From NCBI RefSeq assembly GCF_032062135.1, contig NC_092860.1, forward strand, positions 1,441,499-1,505,498: 64,000 nt of DNA, read 5' to 3'. A program made the position numbers and the translations under genes. Source of the stretch: Pyxicephalus adspersus (taxonomy: Eukaryota; Chordata; Amphibia; Anura; Pyxicephalidae). Shown here piece after piece: positions 23,071 through 33,790 of this stretch. The notes beneath the pieces are model-generated. The model saw only the letters and a program-made list of their open reading frames with translations, did no database searches and was not told the DNA's origin. Every line of letters starts with the position of its first letter. Positions within the stretch are counted from its first letter, which is position 1.

Positions 23071-23752
23071 CATAGTTACATAGTTAGTAAGATTGAAAAA
23101 AGACATAAGTCCATCAAGTTCAACCCCTGGGGAAATAAACATATCCCAGATATAAAACCCTATAAGACATAGTTGGTTCAGAGGAAGGCAAAAAAACCCC
23201 GGGTACAATTTGTTCCAATAGGGGAAAAAATCCTTCCTGATTCCATGAGGCAATCGGATGTTCCCTGGATCAGCAGTCTCTGTTATCTTTACTTTAAAGC
23301 TTTAATCCCCAGTTACCGGTATATTCTGTGCTTCTAGAAATCATCCAGATTTTTCTGGATTCTAAAGCAATCTATAGTAGTTGCTGAAACTACTTCCTGA
23401 GGGAGCCGATTCCACATTATCACAGACCTTACAGTGAAGAATCCCTTCCTTATCCGGAGCTTAAACTTCTTTTCCTCCAGACACAAAGAGCGCCCCCTTG
23501 TGCTTTGTAATGAATAATGGGGAGGAGAGTTCTCTTTGGACCGTTTATATATTTATACAGGGTGATCATATCCCCCCTTATACGTCTCTTCTCAAGGGAG
23601 AATAGATTCAGTTCAGATAATCTCTCCTCATAGCGGAGCTCCTCCATTCCTTTTATTAGTTTAGTTGGCCTTCTCTGCACTCTCTCCAATCCCACAATGT
23701 CCTTTTTGTGAACTGGTGCCCAAAACTGGACTGCATATTCCAGATTCCAGTT
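23071..23752 (-). mobile_element. 5'-truncated CR1-type LINE, 3' end of ORF2
   Basis: Read on the minus strand, the first part (23450-23695) encodes [16 protein letters not shown], then [17 protein letters not shown] and [10 protein letters not shown]. This is the conserved thumb-side tail of CR1/L2-class reverse transcriptases. After a frame change the C-terminal end follows ([28 protein letters not shown]), stopping at about 23334-23336. A roughly 260-bp 3' UTR ends in the short direct repeat ACTATGTAACTATG, as CR1 elements do. Upstream parts of the reverse transcriptase and the endonuclease are absent. It cannot move by itself. Confidence 0.85.
23489..23503 (-). promoter_or_regulatory. CTCF-like word inside the CR1 fragment
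   Basis: AGCGCCCCCTTGTGC reads on the minus strand as GCACAAGGGGGCGCT, close to the CTCF core. It falls in the coding part of the LINE, so it would be carried by every long enough copy. Confidence 0.35.
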
Positions 23753-24169
23753 CTACAAAATTCCAGAATATAGAAATCCCATTTATTATACATTGCAAAG
23801 AAATCTAAATAAATTCAAAATTTTTCTTTGGAGTATAGTTTATTATTGCATAGAGTACCAGCAAAAACTACTATTGAACCCCCCCACCCAGCAAACTCTG
23901 CATTACCATTCGGTTGTTTGTGAGTTTTCAGTAGCATGCATCAGACAGCAAAAGTAAACCAGCAGACGTCATTCAATTTCAACCAGCACAACCTGGATTT
24001 GCTTTCCTATGAAGACATTTCCTGCAGCAATATCTGAACCTATATTATAACTTTAATTTATACCTATTTATAGATTTACCTGACTCTTGGAAGTAGTTTT
24101 AAATCTGCATGGGCATGTAGTTAGGAGGTGCTAAGGCCATAATGCAAAAGATGCAAAAGAAAAAATATT
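23753..24169. other. AT-rich sequence, nothing recognised
   Basis: No gene or repeat family recognised. Confidence 0.3.
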
Positions 24170-24480
24170 GCAAATGATTACCGAGCTCAATGTACAGAAT
24201 AAACTAAATGTCACGAGTTTACTTCTTCAGCCGAGGTTTGCTAAGCATTGAGAGCTGCCAATAGTTAAAAATAAATGATTTCATTTGTCATGTTCTATAG
24301 TCTCCAGGGTTCCTGTAAATACCTAACCGCACAAGGTTTTTTATATAAAAGCCGCTAACCTTTAGCTATCTGTCTGTTGTCACTTTAAGCCGAGGTGGAG
24401 AGTGATTTCCCCGGGGTCACACATGTAATGATGGTTCCAGCACCCCCAAAGGCACACTTTCCGTGACAGCCCCTCATGAT
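24170..24480. promoter_or_regulatory. Candidate conserved noncoding element
   Basis: Complex block with CAAATGATTACCGAGC and AAATAAATGATTTCATTTGT, without repeats or coding pattern. Confidence 0.25.
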
Positions 24481-24847
24481 ATACACACAATTACTACTAT
24501 CACCAGAGGTGAGTCTTTAAGGAGAAGTTATGGGTCGGGGGGTCAATAGGATAACGGCCATCTTGGCGGTTCAGTGTGGAATAAGACTTCTATAATTGCT
24601 CACATTGCCGGTTTTATATAGATATAAAAACTGTGTCACAGCAGGGAATGGAGGATTCAGACCTGGTAACTGCAACGAATTCTGGGCTAATGATGGTTCT
24701 CCGGGCTGCTATCAATGGGGAAATGTATCAATTCTTTGTGAATGGTAAATCTATACAGCTCATATGTTATTCATTATTATTTGCCATCATTATACTGGAG
24801 GTGGGTGCAGGAGAAAGCAGAGTCTTTGGAACTTCTTCATCATTATA
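24481..24847. other. Complex sequence, nothing recognised
   Basis: A 78-codon plus frame at 24633-24869 runs into the Tc1-like element and has no domain. Confidence 0.3.
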
Positions 24848-25363
24848 CTATATGGCCAAAAATGTGTGAACCCTCTCGGCCACCCCATCCCCAGCAAGAG
24901 ATTTTAAGGTTTTCCAATGAAGGCTCCTGATATTTCTACACCCTACAAATACATTGTAGACAATAGAGCTCTTCCAACTTTATAGTCACAGTTTGGTGAA
25001 GACCCTTTTCTGCCCCCCATGACTGTGCCCCTGGGTACAAAGCCCCCTTCAAACAGACATGGGGTCACCAGTTTGGTGCGGAGGAACTTGAGTGTCCTGC
25101 ACAGAGCCCTGACCTCAGCCTACTGAACACCTTTGGGATAATTTTGAATACTGAGCCAGGTCTTATCCAATATCCGGGCCTGACTTCACAAATAGGGCAG
25201 ATATTGCCAGAACCTGGAGGAGCCGATCCAAGGAGTGGGGCTTGTTGATGAAAATGGGGCAAGTCAATAATATTGATTATGATTCTAGAAAGGATTTCAA
25301 ACAAGGTGATATAGTGATATAGTTGTGATAGTCTGATGTTCACAAACCTCTAGGCAAAATGTT
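24848..25363 (+). mobile_element. Tc1-like DNA transposon, internally deleted
   Basis: The left end CTATATGGCCAAAAATGTGT is mirrored by the decayed right end GTTCACAAACCTCTAGGC near 25338. Between them, the C-terminal half of a Tc1-type transposase can be traced on the plus strand: CATGACTGTGCCCC (the HDCAP segment), GTCCTGCACAGAGCCCTGAC (PAQSPD) and GAACACCTTTGGGAT (EHLWD). These segments contain part of the DD34E catalytic core in intact Tc1 enzymes. The first half is deleted and several frame breaks remain, so no active enzyme is encoded. Confidence 0.8.
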
Positions 25364-25788
25364 GGTTTCCAGCGTTGGTACCTTTTGTTTGTGTTTTGGG
25401 AACCGAAAAATGTGTTTGCCTAAATCTACCAGACCCCTAACTTTAACCCTAAATGTGAACCCCAATTCTAACTCAAAACCCTAAAGCATAACCTCACCCT
25501 TCACTGCCATGTCTCTTAGATCTCTGCTCTGGAAAACATTCAGGAACGACTTATATTTATATTGGCACCTGAACATAAAGAGGAAACCAACAGAGAGAGA
25601 TGACTGGGGGGAAATCTAGAGCCGATACCCCAAGAACCAATTACCCGCCTCATTAGGTCTATGGGACAAACTTGGATATTCAATTTACTAGCTTTTACTA
25701 TTTTTAGTAAATTTAAATTTTTAGGGATTTACTAGCTATATACATATATATAACAGGGATGTGCACAGTATGGAAGCTACCCAACAAA
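25364..25788. other. AT-rich sequence with telomere-like words
   Basis: CCCTAACTTTAACCCTAA near 25433-25450 resembles degenerate telomeric repeat, but only a few imperfect copies are present. Nothing else recognised. Confidence 0.35.
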
Positions 25789-26412
25789 CCCCAATTCCTA
25801 GCATGGAAACCACAACCTTCTATGAGCACAATGGAGGATGCATGGCTGTCTATGAGCACAATGGAGGAAGCATGGTGTTCTATGAGCACAATGGGGGATT
25901 CACAGCCTTCTATGAGCACAGTGGAGAATGTATGGCCGCTTATGAGCACAGTGAAGGCTGCATGGCTGTCTATGAGCTCAATGGGGGATTTACAGCCTTC
26001 TATGAGCACAGTGGAGGATGAATGGTTTTCGATGAGCATGGCGGAGGATGCATGGCATTCTATGAGCATGGTGGAGGATGCATGGCCTTCTATGAGCATG
26101 GCGGGGGATGCATGGCCTTCTATGAGCATGGTGGAGGATGCATGGCATTCTATGAGCATGGTGGAGGATGCATGGCCTTCTATGAGCATGGTGGAGGATG
26201 CATGGCCTTCTATGAGCATGGTGGAGGATGCATGGCCTTCTATGAGCACAATGGAGGATGCATGGCCTTCTATGAGCATGGTGGAGGAAGCATGGTGTTC
26301 TATGAGCACAATGGAGGAAGCATGGTGTTCTATGAGTACAATGGGGGATTCACAGCCTTCTATGAGCACAGTGGAGGATGAATGGTTTTCTATGAGCATG
26401 GTGGAGGATGAA
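25789..26412. repeat. 30-bp minisatellite, about 20 copies
   Basis: Unit TTCTATGAGCATGGTGGAGG plus ATGCATGGCC repeats every 30 bp. Central units (26040-26280) are nearly identical and outer ones diverged. Because 30 is divisible by three, three frames stay open, including 238 codons on the minus strand and 228 on the plus strand. All translate to 10-residue repeats and none has a credible gene context. Confidence 0.9.
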
Positions 26413-26689
26413 TCGTCTTTGGGATACAAAACCGAGGTTGCTTAACATTCTATTCACAAATGGCTATCTGACCATCTGTATGGAGCATGTAGGTTTCATA
26501 GCCTTCTATATACAACATGGTCAATGCACAGGCTCTGCTGTTTTTTGTTTTTAAAAGGTTGTTGGGTCTTGAAAATGGAACATGAATGTGCTTCCTAGTA
26601 TGAATTGTATGCAGCGAATCTGAAGGCAAATGGCCTTCCATATGCAATACGTTCATTGCGTCTTTATTGGGACTTTTAGCTGTGACAGA
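26413..26689. other. Complex sequence, nothing recognised
   Basis: It may contain diverged minisatellite flank; no gene. Confidence 0.3.
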
Positions 26690-27210
26690 GACTTTAATTT
26701 ATGCACAACATTGTAACTTTAGCTTTTTCCGTGCGGCGTTGGCGGAGAGTTCTGGATGAAATGATTACCCTTCCCTTGTTTTATTGCTTATGCAATGATA
26801 CGCTCAGCCATCCACATTATGTTATTGGAGAGAAGCCAACTGAAATATTAAAAGTAATATGATTTCATTTCTGCTGCCCGCCATTCTCTCCCATCACATA
26901 ATTACCACGGGTGAGGGACATTTCCCAGGTGCTCTGAAGCTCCAGAACTTTCCCCAGCCTGGTCTCTGATTTCCCCGGTGTGAGGAGGAGAAGGAAGCAG
27001 CCAACGCTTTGCCTGATTTATAGCCGTGTAGGGCCAATTCCGCAATTCATTAAAAGCTGCCGGCTTTGTGTTACAATAGGAAAGTCAATAAAAATAGCAT
27101 TAAACGAGTGTAGCTCAATGAGGAGAACACAAGGCCGGCGCAGGAGGACCTGCAAATTACCGCCTAAAGGGCAACTTAATCTGCCTAAAGTGAACCCTAA
27201 TAACAACTAA
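26690..27210. promoter_or_regulatory. Candidate conserved noncoding element
   Basis: Long complex block with CpGs (CCGTGCGGCGTTGGCGG), GCTTATGCAATGATACGC (a C/EBP-like word) and CACATAATTACCACGGG. Overlapping 62- and 76-codon frames have no domain. Confidence 0.35.
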
Positions 27211-27375
27211 CTGATGTGAGGACTGGAATGATGGCACCTGCTGGAGATCTTACTGAAAACTGGGAATCTGGGCCTGGGGAGACCGAGCAATCAGAGCCAA
27301 AGTCATTATTAACCAGGAGCTTCAAACTATGATGATTATGTTCAATGGCTTTACAAACCAACCAATGAGTTTCCA

Positions 27376-27602
27376 AAGTTATAGAGGAAGGAGCAGAGTC
27401 CTCAAGCAGTGCAGAGTATTTCAGGAGAGGAGAGTTATAGAGGAAGGAGCAGAGTCCTCCAGCAGAGTATTTCAGGAGAGGAGAGGTATAGAGGAAGGAG
27501 CAGAGAGAGTATTTCAGGAGAGGAGAGTTATAGAGGAAGGAGCAGAGTCCTCCAGCAGAGTATTTCAGGAGAGGAGAGTTATAGAGGAAGGAGCAGAGTC
27601 AT
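27376..27602 (+). repeat. 51-bp minisatellite, about 4-5 copies
   Basis: Unit GTTATAGAGGAAGGAGCAGA followed by GTCCTCCAGCAGAGTATTTC and AGGAGAGGAGA. Unit starts near 27378, 27434, 27486, 27527 and 27578. The same unit, apparently identical, occurs at 60201-60276. Open frames over it are repeat artefacts. Confidence 0.85.
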
Positions 27603-28485
27603 TTTGGGGGTGGGGAGTTGCTGATAATACAACATTAAAGTTTATCCGAACTTTGAGAACAAAGTGTCAGTGGGGGTCAGTAAGGAACATTTAGCGCTTG
27701 GCAGACAGCTGGTTTTGTGCTCGCAGAATATCTATGAAGGTTTATTTTTGGCGGAGAGGAGAGGTGAGTCACAGCACTCATGAAAGGGCAGAACTGCTGA
27801 TTAACAATAATCACAGCTCACAAAATGTGCAGAAAAATGATTTATAAAGACACACCGGATTATAGGAAATCCTGGCACTGCCTGCCAAAGCCTCAGAAAA
27901 TGTAAAAGCAGATTAGTGAAGAACAAAAATCCACCTGTGATGCTGCTGACTACAACTCCCATCGTTATCATGCTCTTCTTCATGATAGGGAGCACCACAA
28001 ATGTCGATTCACACAGTTCCAGAAAATAAAAAAATGTAAAGGAAGACAATATGCCCAAATTCATCCTGAGCACAGTCAAAAACAGCCAGGTAAGTAGCAT
28101 TCCCAGAGGTAAGTCGCCATTGGCAGCCCTCATATCTCTCCATACAATGAATTGTGTTTTATATATAGGATAGGAGAGATCAGATTAGGCAGACTGCATT
28201 GTGAGTTACAGAGATGCCATTCCCCCTCCTAGCAGAGTCAGGGCTATCTGTATTAGTCAATATACACAGGCAGCTAACAAGCATACTGGCAAAACTGGAT
28301 TCTCATTGAAACATAACATAAACAAGTTTTTATTTTGTTAAAATAGGTCAAAAATTATATAGAAAGTATCAGTTTTGAAGAAGAATAAATCTAAAAGGTT
28401 GAGACTTCCTTTAAACAACCTTCCATTCCTCCGTGTGTCTCCCCCAGTAGGTGCTTAAGGTAAGTACTCTTTATGTAATCCCAAA
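27603..28485. other. Complex sequence with probable old repeat
   Basis: GACTACAACTCCCATCGTTA near 27947 is a word often seen in dispersed vertebrate repeats. A 110-codon minus frame (27801-28133) has a hydrophobic stretch but no family match that I recognise. Confidence 0.35.
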
Positions 28486-28487
28486 TA

Positions 28488-28770
28488 TACGGGCTCTGAA
28501 AGACACCGGCCCGCCGTTTGCAGGATTGATTAATGGCCTAGAGAATGTAATGGCATCTTAAAATAAAACGCTTAATGCATCTCCTACAATACGCTGGCCG
28601 CATAATTACATACTAAAGAGTTTGCATGAGGCGCAGCTGAGAGCATTAATTGAAAACTGCAATTAGGAACTTGGGCTATTTTTAAAGGCACTTACAAAGT
28701 AACCGTAAAAGAAAAAAAAGCCATACCAATATTATTAACGGATAATTATATCGCAATTATTATTCCATTA
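28488..28770. promoter_or_regulatory. Candidate enhancer dense in ATTA cores
   Basis: Within 280 bp there are many homeodomain cores: GATTGATTAATGG, CGCTTAATGC, GCATAATTACATAC, GCATTAATTGAAAACTGC, GCAATTAGG, GGATAATTATATCGC, CCATTAGCG. A CAGCTG E-box is also present. The block is complex and CpG-retaining, the typical look of a developmental noncoding element. Confidence 0.4.
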
Positions 28771-28979
28771 GCGTAAAAGTTGGCAGATTGCAGTTTACCT
28801 ATATGTGTCCCCTGCCTGCCACCCCCTGTGAAGTTTTCTCCATCTCTGAGGGGTAATAATAATAGAAGGAGAGGTGAGATATTAAAAAGTTGTAAACCCA
28901 GATGGGAGCTCAAGCAGAAATTCAATAAAGAGCTCAGTCAGGGAGTAGCGGGATCGCCAGGTGCCCATAACTAATAGAA

Positions 28980-31170
28980 AGTTTACTAAGATTCAACTTA
29001 AGACCTCATTCTTGTATTGTGAAGACTTTCATGATGTTCCTCTGGTCATGGAGAACTTCCTTACCCAATCATCATCTCCTATTGACCCTCAAGGACTCCC
29101 TTTCTCTGAACCTCTCTCCTTCCCTGCTCAGGGCTTCCAACTCCCCCCCAGGACTCTTCTAGTTCTGTCTCTTCCTTGGAACTCCATTCCCCAATCATTA
29201 TCTCATATTGACCCTCAAGGAATCCCTATCTCTGGACCTTTCTCACTATTCCTATTCAATGCCTCGAACTCTCACCACCAGGACTCTTCCAGTGCTATCT
29301 CCATCTCTAAAACTTCCTGCCCTCTTATTCATTACCGAATCCTCTTTCCAGAACTGTCACTCTTCCCTGGAATTCTCTTCCTCCCTAATCATCATCTCCT
29401 ATTCTCCTCTCCAGGTTGTTTCTTATGCTGTTCCTATTCTCAAGAACTTTCTTCCTCATTACACCCCCCCCCCAACTTTCCTCACCCAAACTAATCTAGT
29501 GCTGCCCCCATCTCTGGGACTTGCTTCCCCCCAATAATCATTTCCAACTTTTTTCATCCAGAATGTATCTCAAGTTGATCTCTTTCTCTGGATCTCCTTC
29601 CTAGTCACCATCTCCTCTCCGGGTCTTTTTTTATGTTGTTCCTCTTCTCTGTAATGCTCTTCTTTCTGACTCACTCCTTTAACTCTCCTCGCCCAGACTA
29701 CTCTAGTTCAGCCCCCATCTCTGGGATTTACTTCCTTCCCTACTTATTCATTGGCAATTCTTTCCTCCTGAATTTATCTAATGTTGATCCCCTTTCTTGG
29801 ATCTCCTTTCCTCTCTAGTGACCATCTCTCTCTCCGGGTCTGGAATTCCTTCTTCCGTCCTCATCCTCTCCAATTCTTGGCACCTGGACTAGTGCTGCCC
29901 TCCTCCCTGGAACTCTTTTCTTCCTTTAGGGCTAAATGCTTCTAATGCTTTCATCTCTGGGACTTCCTTCCCCTTACTTCAACTCTCAACTCTCTCCAAC
30001 TCTCCAAAATGTTTTCTTATATTGGTTCCCTTCTCTGGAACTTTCTTCCGTCCAAGTCACCATCTCCAATTTTCCTCTCTAAGTTCTTTTATATGTTGTT
30101 CATCTTCTCTGAAACTCCATTCTTTCTAACTGACCCCTCCAACTTTTCTCGCTCAAACTTTACCAGTGCTGCCTCATCTCCTGGATTTTCTTCCTCCTCA
30201 TTATTCTCCAACTATTTCCCCAAGAATTTATTTAAAGTTGATCACCTTCCCTGGAACTCCTTTCCTCCCTAGTTACCAACTATACCTACTCTCCTCTCCA
30301 GGTATTTTCTTATGTTCTTCCTCTTTTCTGGAATTCTTTTCCTCCCTCCTCATCCTCTCCAACTCTTCTCACCTGGACTTTACGAGTTCTGACATTTTCC
30401 CTGAACTCCTATCCTTCCTAGTCACCCACCATAACTATCCTCTCCGGGACTCCCCTTTTCCTTATCACCTGAGGGCTTCGAATGCTGTCCTCATCTCAGG
30501 GATTTCCTTCCTCCTTTTCTTCATCTCCAATACTCCAGAATATTTCCCTTGTTGGTTCCCTTATCTAGAACTCCCATGCTTCCTATTCACTATTTCCAAC
30601 TCTCCTCTCCAGGTCTTTTTATAGGTTCTCTTTTTTTCTTTTAACTCTCTTCTTACTAATGTACCCGACTCCCCTCACCTGGACTCTGCTAAAGCTGACC
30701 CCCATCTCTAGGACACCCCTTCCTTGTTCTTTATCTCCAATCCTTTCTCCAGAATGAATCTCAAGCTGATCCCTATTCCTGGATCTCCCTTCCTCCCTGG
30801 TAACCATCTCCGACTTACCCTGCAAGATCTTTTCCTATGTTGTTCCCCATTTTTGGAAGTCACTTCCTCTTTATCCCATCCTTTTCTGTGACTCTCTTCC
30901 TCTTTATTCACCCTCCTCTTCCACCTGTTCCCATAAATTAAACTTCCTTCCTCATGTCCATCATTTCTCTCCAAATGATTCTCACATTGTCCTCCTAGAT
31001 TCTCACATTGTCCTCCTAGAAGTCCTATCTCTAACTCTCCTCTCCAGGTGTTTTCTCCTATGTTCCCCATCTCTGGAACTTACCATCTCGCTGCATCTCT
31101 GGAGCTTGAAGCTGTTCAGCTACTCTGTAAGCCCCTTCCCCCATCTCGGATCTTTTCTCATGCTTGTCTC
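28980..31170. repeat. Pyrimidine-rich degenerate tandem array
   Basis: About 2.2 kb that is overwhelmingly C/T on the plus strand. Two phrases recur. CTCCTCTCCAGGTCTTTT with TTATGTTGTTCC occurs near 29405, 29610, 30080, 30292, 30602, 30815 and 31042. AATTTATCTAATGTTGATC types occur near 29565, 29770, 30227 and 30757. Spacings of about 210-230 bp or multiples point to a 210-bp-class unit. Frames of up to 177 codons are F/L/S/P-rich artefacts. Confidence 0.75.
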
Positions 31171-31190
31171 TGCAAACCCCTTTTTCTGGG

Positions 31191-31558
31191 TTAAAGAGGA
31201 ACTAAACTGAAAAGTGCTTAAAACAAAAAATTCTACTTACTTTCAATCCCACAGGGCAGTCTGATCCATCCAGAGGTGTCTTCCATCGGGTTCCGCGTCA
31301 TCCCGGCATCCATCTCCAAGCCGGGTTCTTCTTCCTAGGTCACCCGACGCAGGTGTGAGATCGGGTGGCGTAGGTTGGAAAAAAATGTTCTCTTTTCACG
31401 TAAAGGCTCCTTCTGTGCATGCTTGAGATGCTCGAGCATGGGCACAAGGAGCACCCAAGAGCCTCCCGGGATGCCTGATGTAGGTATTTTTACTTTACAT
31501 AAAAGGGTTGTCTACCCTTCTATGTAAAGTGAAATTTCTGAGTTTAGGTACGCTTTAT
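31191..31558. mobile_element. TTAAAG-ended MITE inserted in the pyrimidine array
   Basis: The left end TTAAAGAGGAACTAAACTGA is mirrored by the right end TCTGAGTTTAGGTACGCTTT, giving terminal inverted repeats of about 22 bp. A subterminal perfect 10-bp hairpin (ACTTTACATA 31492-31501, TATGTAAAGT 31521-31530) lies near the right end. The TTAA at the left suggests a TTAA target, as used by piggyBac and Kolobok types. No transposase is encoded. The pyrimidine array resumes at 31560. Confidence 0.75.
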
Positions 31559-31559
31559 G

Positions 31560-31740
31560 TCTCCTGATGTGCTGCCCAACTTTTCTGCCATCCCTTCCTC
31601 CAAGTTCAACATCAACAGAACATTTCCCCTTCCCTGGAATTCCTTTCCTACTCACCATCTCCACTCTCTTCTCCCAGCCTTCTCCTGTGTTTCTCCCATT
31701 CTCCCCAATTCCCTTCCATAATCCACCAGACAATTATCAT
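31560..31740. repeat. Pyrimidine array, remnant right of the MITE
   Basis: CCTTCCCTGGAATTCCTTTC and CTCACCATCTCC phrases match the array at 28980-31170. Confidence 0.65.
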
Positions 31741-32190
31741 CTCCCAAATATTCAATAAATCTATTAAAACAAATCCTCTAAAGCTACACTGATCAGAGTG
31801 AGCACTAGAACCTTTTCATTGAGACATCCAACCTCATCCATCTCCTGTCCAATCACTGAATGAACAGTCTGGATTATTTGGAGTTTGATAGGAGGCAAAA
31901 GACAGTTGATATAAGTCAGAAGGTCAATTGGAGGTCAAATGATCCATCAACCAATCTCTGAAAGATCTCATTTCAGCTCAGATGGGTTCAATGGAATTTG
32001 AAAGTACAACCACGCAGCTAAAATGAAGATCCGTCTTTGTGACTATCATTGCCCCAAAAAAAATAAAACACATTTAAGATTCCTAATCTTATGAACCCCA
32101 TAATAATATTAAGTGATATGTTACTTCCATGTAATCACAAATTTCCTTCCTATGAAATGGCTGAAATTCCTTCCAGGGGGGCATCACGAC
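31741..32190. other. Complex sequence, nothing recognised
   Basis: No gene or repeat family recognised. Confidence 0.3.
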
Positions 32191-32194
32191 AAGG

Positions 32195-32410
32195 ACTGCC
32201 AGCTCGCAATCCTATAATCCTCTGCACTCTGATTGGCCAATAGCTGCAGCTTTAGCGCCAGGCGCGTGGCGCTATAAATTGACTTTTTCGGCAGCTGAAA
32301 TCTCCTGTAAAGCCCGGCAGATTTTACCTGCGATTCATTTTCAGGGAGCCGTGGCAGATAAATTCACACCATTTAGTTAGGATTGTCCTGAAGATCTGGG
32401 GAGCTGCAGA
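32195..32410 (+). promoter_or_regulatory. Promoter-like block: CCAAT palindrome, GC dyad, TATAAA
   Basis: ATTGGCCAAT (32232-32241) is a palindrome of two CCAAT boxes. A dyad follows, TAGCGCCA (32253-32260) and TGGCGCTA (32267-32274), with TATAAA at 32273-32278. The order and spacing resemble a core promoter reading right. No open frame with a recognisable product follows on the plus strand, so a noncoding transcript or a chance match remain possible. Confidence 0.35.
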
Positions 32411-32618
32411 AAGTAAAGAATGGCGGACTGTGAAGGTAAAATGGGGTAAGATGGGGGGCAAGGGTTGAGTTTTATTTTTTACATTAAGTAAATAAGGATA
32501 GGAACAAAAACACCCCAAAAAACATGCAGAAATCTCCTGCCAGCTCGCTGGTGGTGCTTAGATGCAGTCAAAGTATCCAATCATCAGCTGAGATGGCCAA
32601 AATCTCTGACTGGGGTTG

Positions 32619-33050
32619 TTAAAGTGAACCTGTCTTGCCACAAAGTTATAGTGATGCAATCTGTTCTGATTATGGTTAATTGACATCAACAAGCAGGTCA
32701 TAGTAGGTTCTGGTTCTGCAGCACAACCTGGGGACCCCTAAAGCTCCATCTACAGATACAGAAGAGAACTACAACACACTGGAATACCACATATCCTCCA
32801 TGTGAACCTAATACCCAGCATTGCAAAAAAAAATCCCAAGCCATTACACAGCACAGTCTGGCCTGACGGGGGAGCTGTTCCTTCTCTGCTGCAGTTTCAC
32901 TTACATTTGCAGATCCCCTCCTCACTCCCCATCACTGGACACTAAAAGGAGAAGCGGCTCCATGATCAGCTCCTCTCTTTGCACTGCAGCTAACCTGATT
33001 GGCTCCCAAGTGGAGACTGCAGGAAGCCAGTACCAGGTCAGAACTAGGTG
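32619..33050 (+). mobile_element. Possible TTAAAG-ended small DNA transposon
   Basis: TTAAAGTGAACCTGTCTTG at 32619 resembles the ends at 11625 and 42203. No mirrored right end was found, so the extent is uncertain. Confidence 0.35.
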
Positions 33051-33173
33051 ATTGCTTTAGAAAACCACATTCAATAATCTATTAATGGTCTCACTTGGGT
33101 CTTCTGCCCGCGCACAAAGCAATACCATGAAGGTTTTCCTTCTGTAAACACCGGGCAGTGTTGTGCCACTTCC

Positions 33174-33193
33174 TGCGCCACCAGGGGACGGTG
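33174..33193 (+). promoter_or_regulatory. CTCF-like site
   Basis: TGCGCCACCAGGGGACGGTG contains CCACCAGGGGACGG, a close but not perfect match to the CTCF core. It faces right, opposite to the site at 14537-14554. Confidence 0.35.
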
Positions 33194-33229
33194 ATTGTGC
33201 CGTTACCATGCACACTGACCTCAAGGCAC

Positions 33230-33790
33230 TCAATTTCCAGACAAACGGCTTGGCTTTAGCGATCTCCCCGCGCTAAGTGTGTCTGGCTTGGCCGCAGAAG
33301 AGTTTGTTACGACCGAGACTTAATGGAAATGACACATTCATTTTGTCAGATGGAATGAAAACACTCGCATTGCTTTTCATCCATTCAGCTGAACCGGTAA
33401 TTTATCTGATATAAAAATTGGGCTGGCTTCTTGGCCGCTGATATTATAGTATAATTTTTACATCAATAGAAATTACCCGTCTTCTTTCGCCTTCTCCCGG
33501 AGAGTTATTGGCACGCTGATGGATTTGCATATTCCCGTAAGGAGAAAGATCCTGAAATGAGAAGCCGTCCCGGCCGTGGCTGAAAGAGGCGGCGGTAATA
33601 TCGTGTTTGTATTGCGCTTATAATGGGTGCGACGCAGTAATTACCGGACTACATTTCAGGTCTCCGGAGGGCCGTTATATTAAAAAACACTTAAAGACAA
33701 GCTACCACTTTACGATGGAACGCCGGGCAAATGGAAAACAAACTCCCTTTTATTCCAGTAAACGGTTTGCTCACGTGGCCGCTTAAACGC
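33230..33790. promoter_or_regulatory. Candidate conserved noncoding element
   Basis: Long complex block rich in intact CpGs (CCCGGCCGTGGC, GGGTGCGACGCAG), with a perfect octamer ATTTGCAT (33523-33530) and GCAGTAATTACCGG near 33635. No coding frame with a domain. One of the better noncoding-element candidates. Confidence 0.4.

Noticed and set aside
25433..25505. Interstitial telomeric repeat
   Set aside because: Only a few imperfect CCCTAA-like words, interspersed with other sequence.
25713..26445. 238- and 228-codon frames
   Set aside because: Created by a 30-bp tandem unit, divisible by three; open in several frames on both strands.
27801..28133. 110-codon minus frame with hydrophobic segments
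   Set aside because: Overlaps a repeat-like word (ACTACAACTCCCATC) and has no family match that I can name.
28961..30624. Plus-strand frames of 87-177 codons
   Set aside because: Pyrimidine array; compositional absence of stops.
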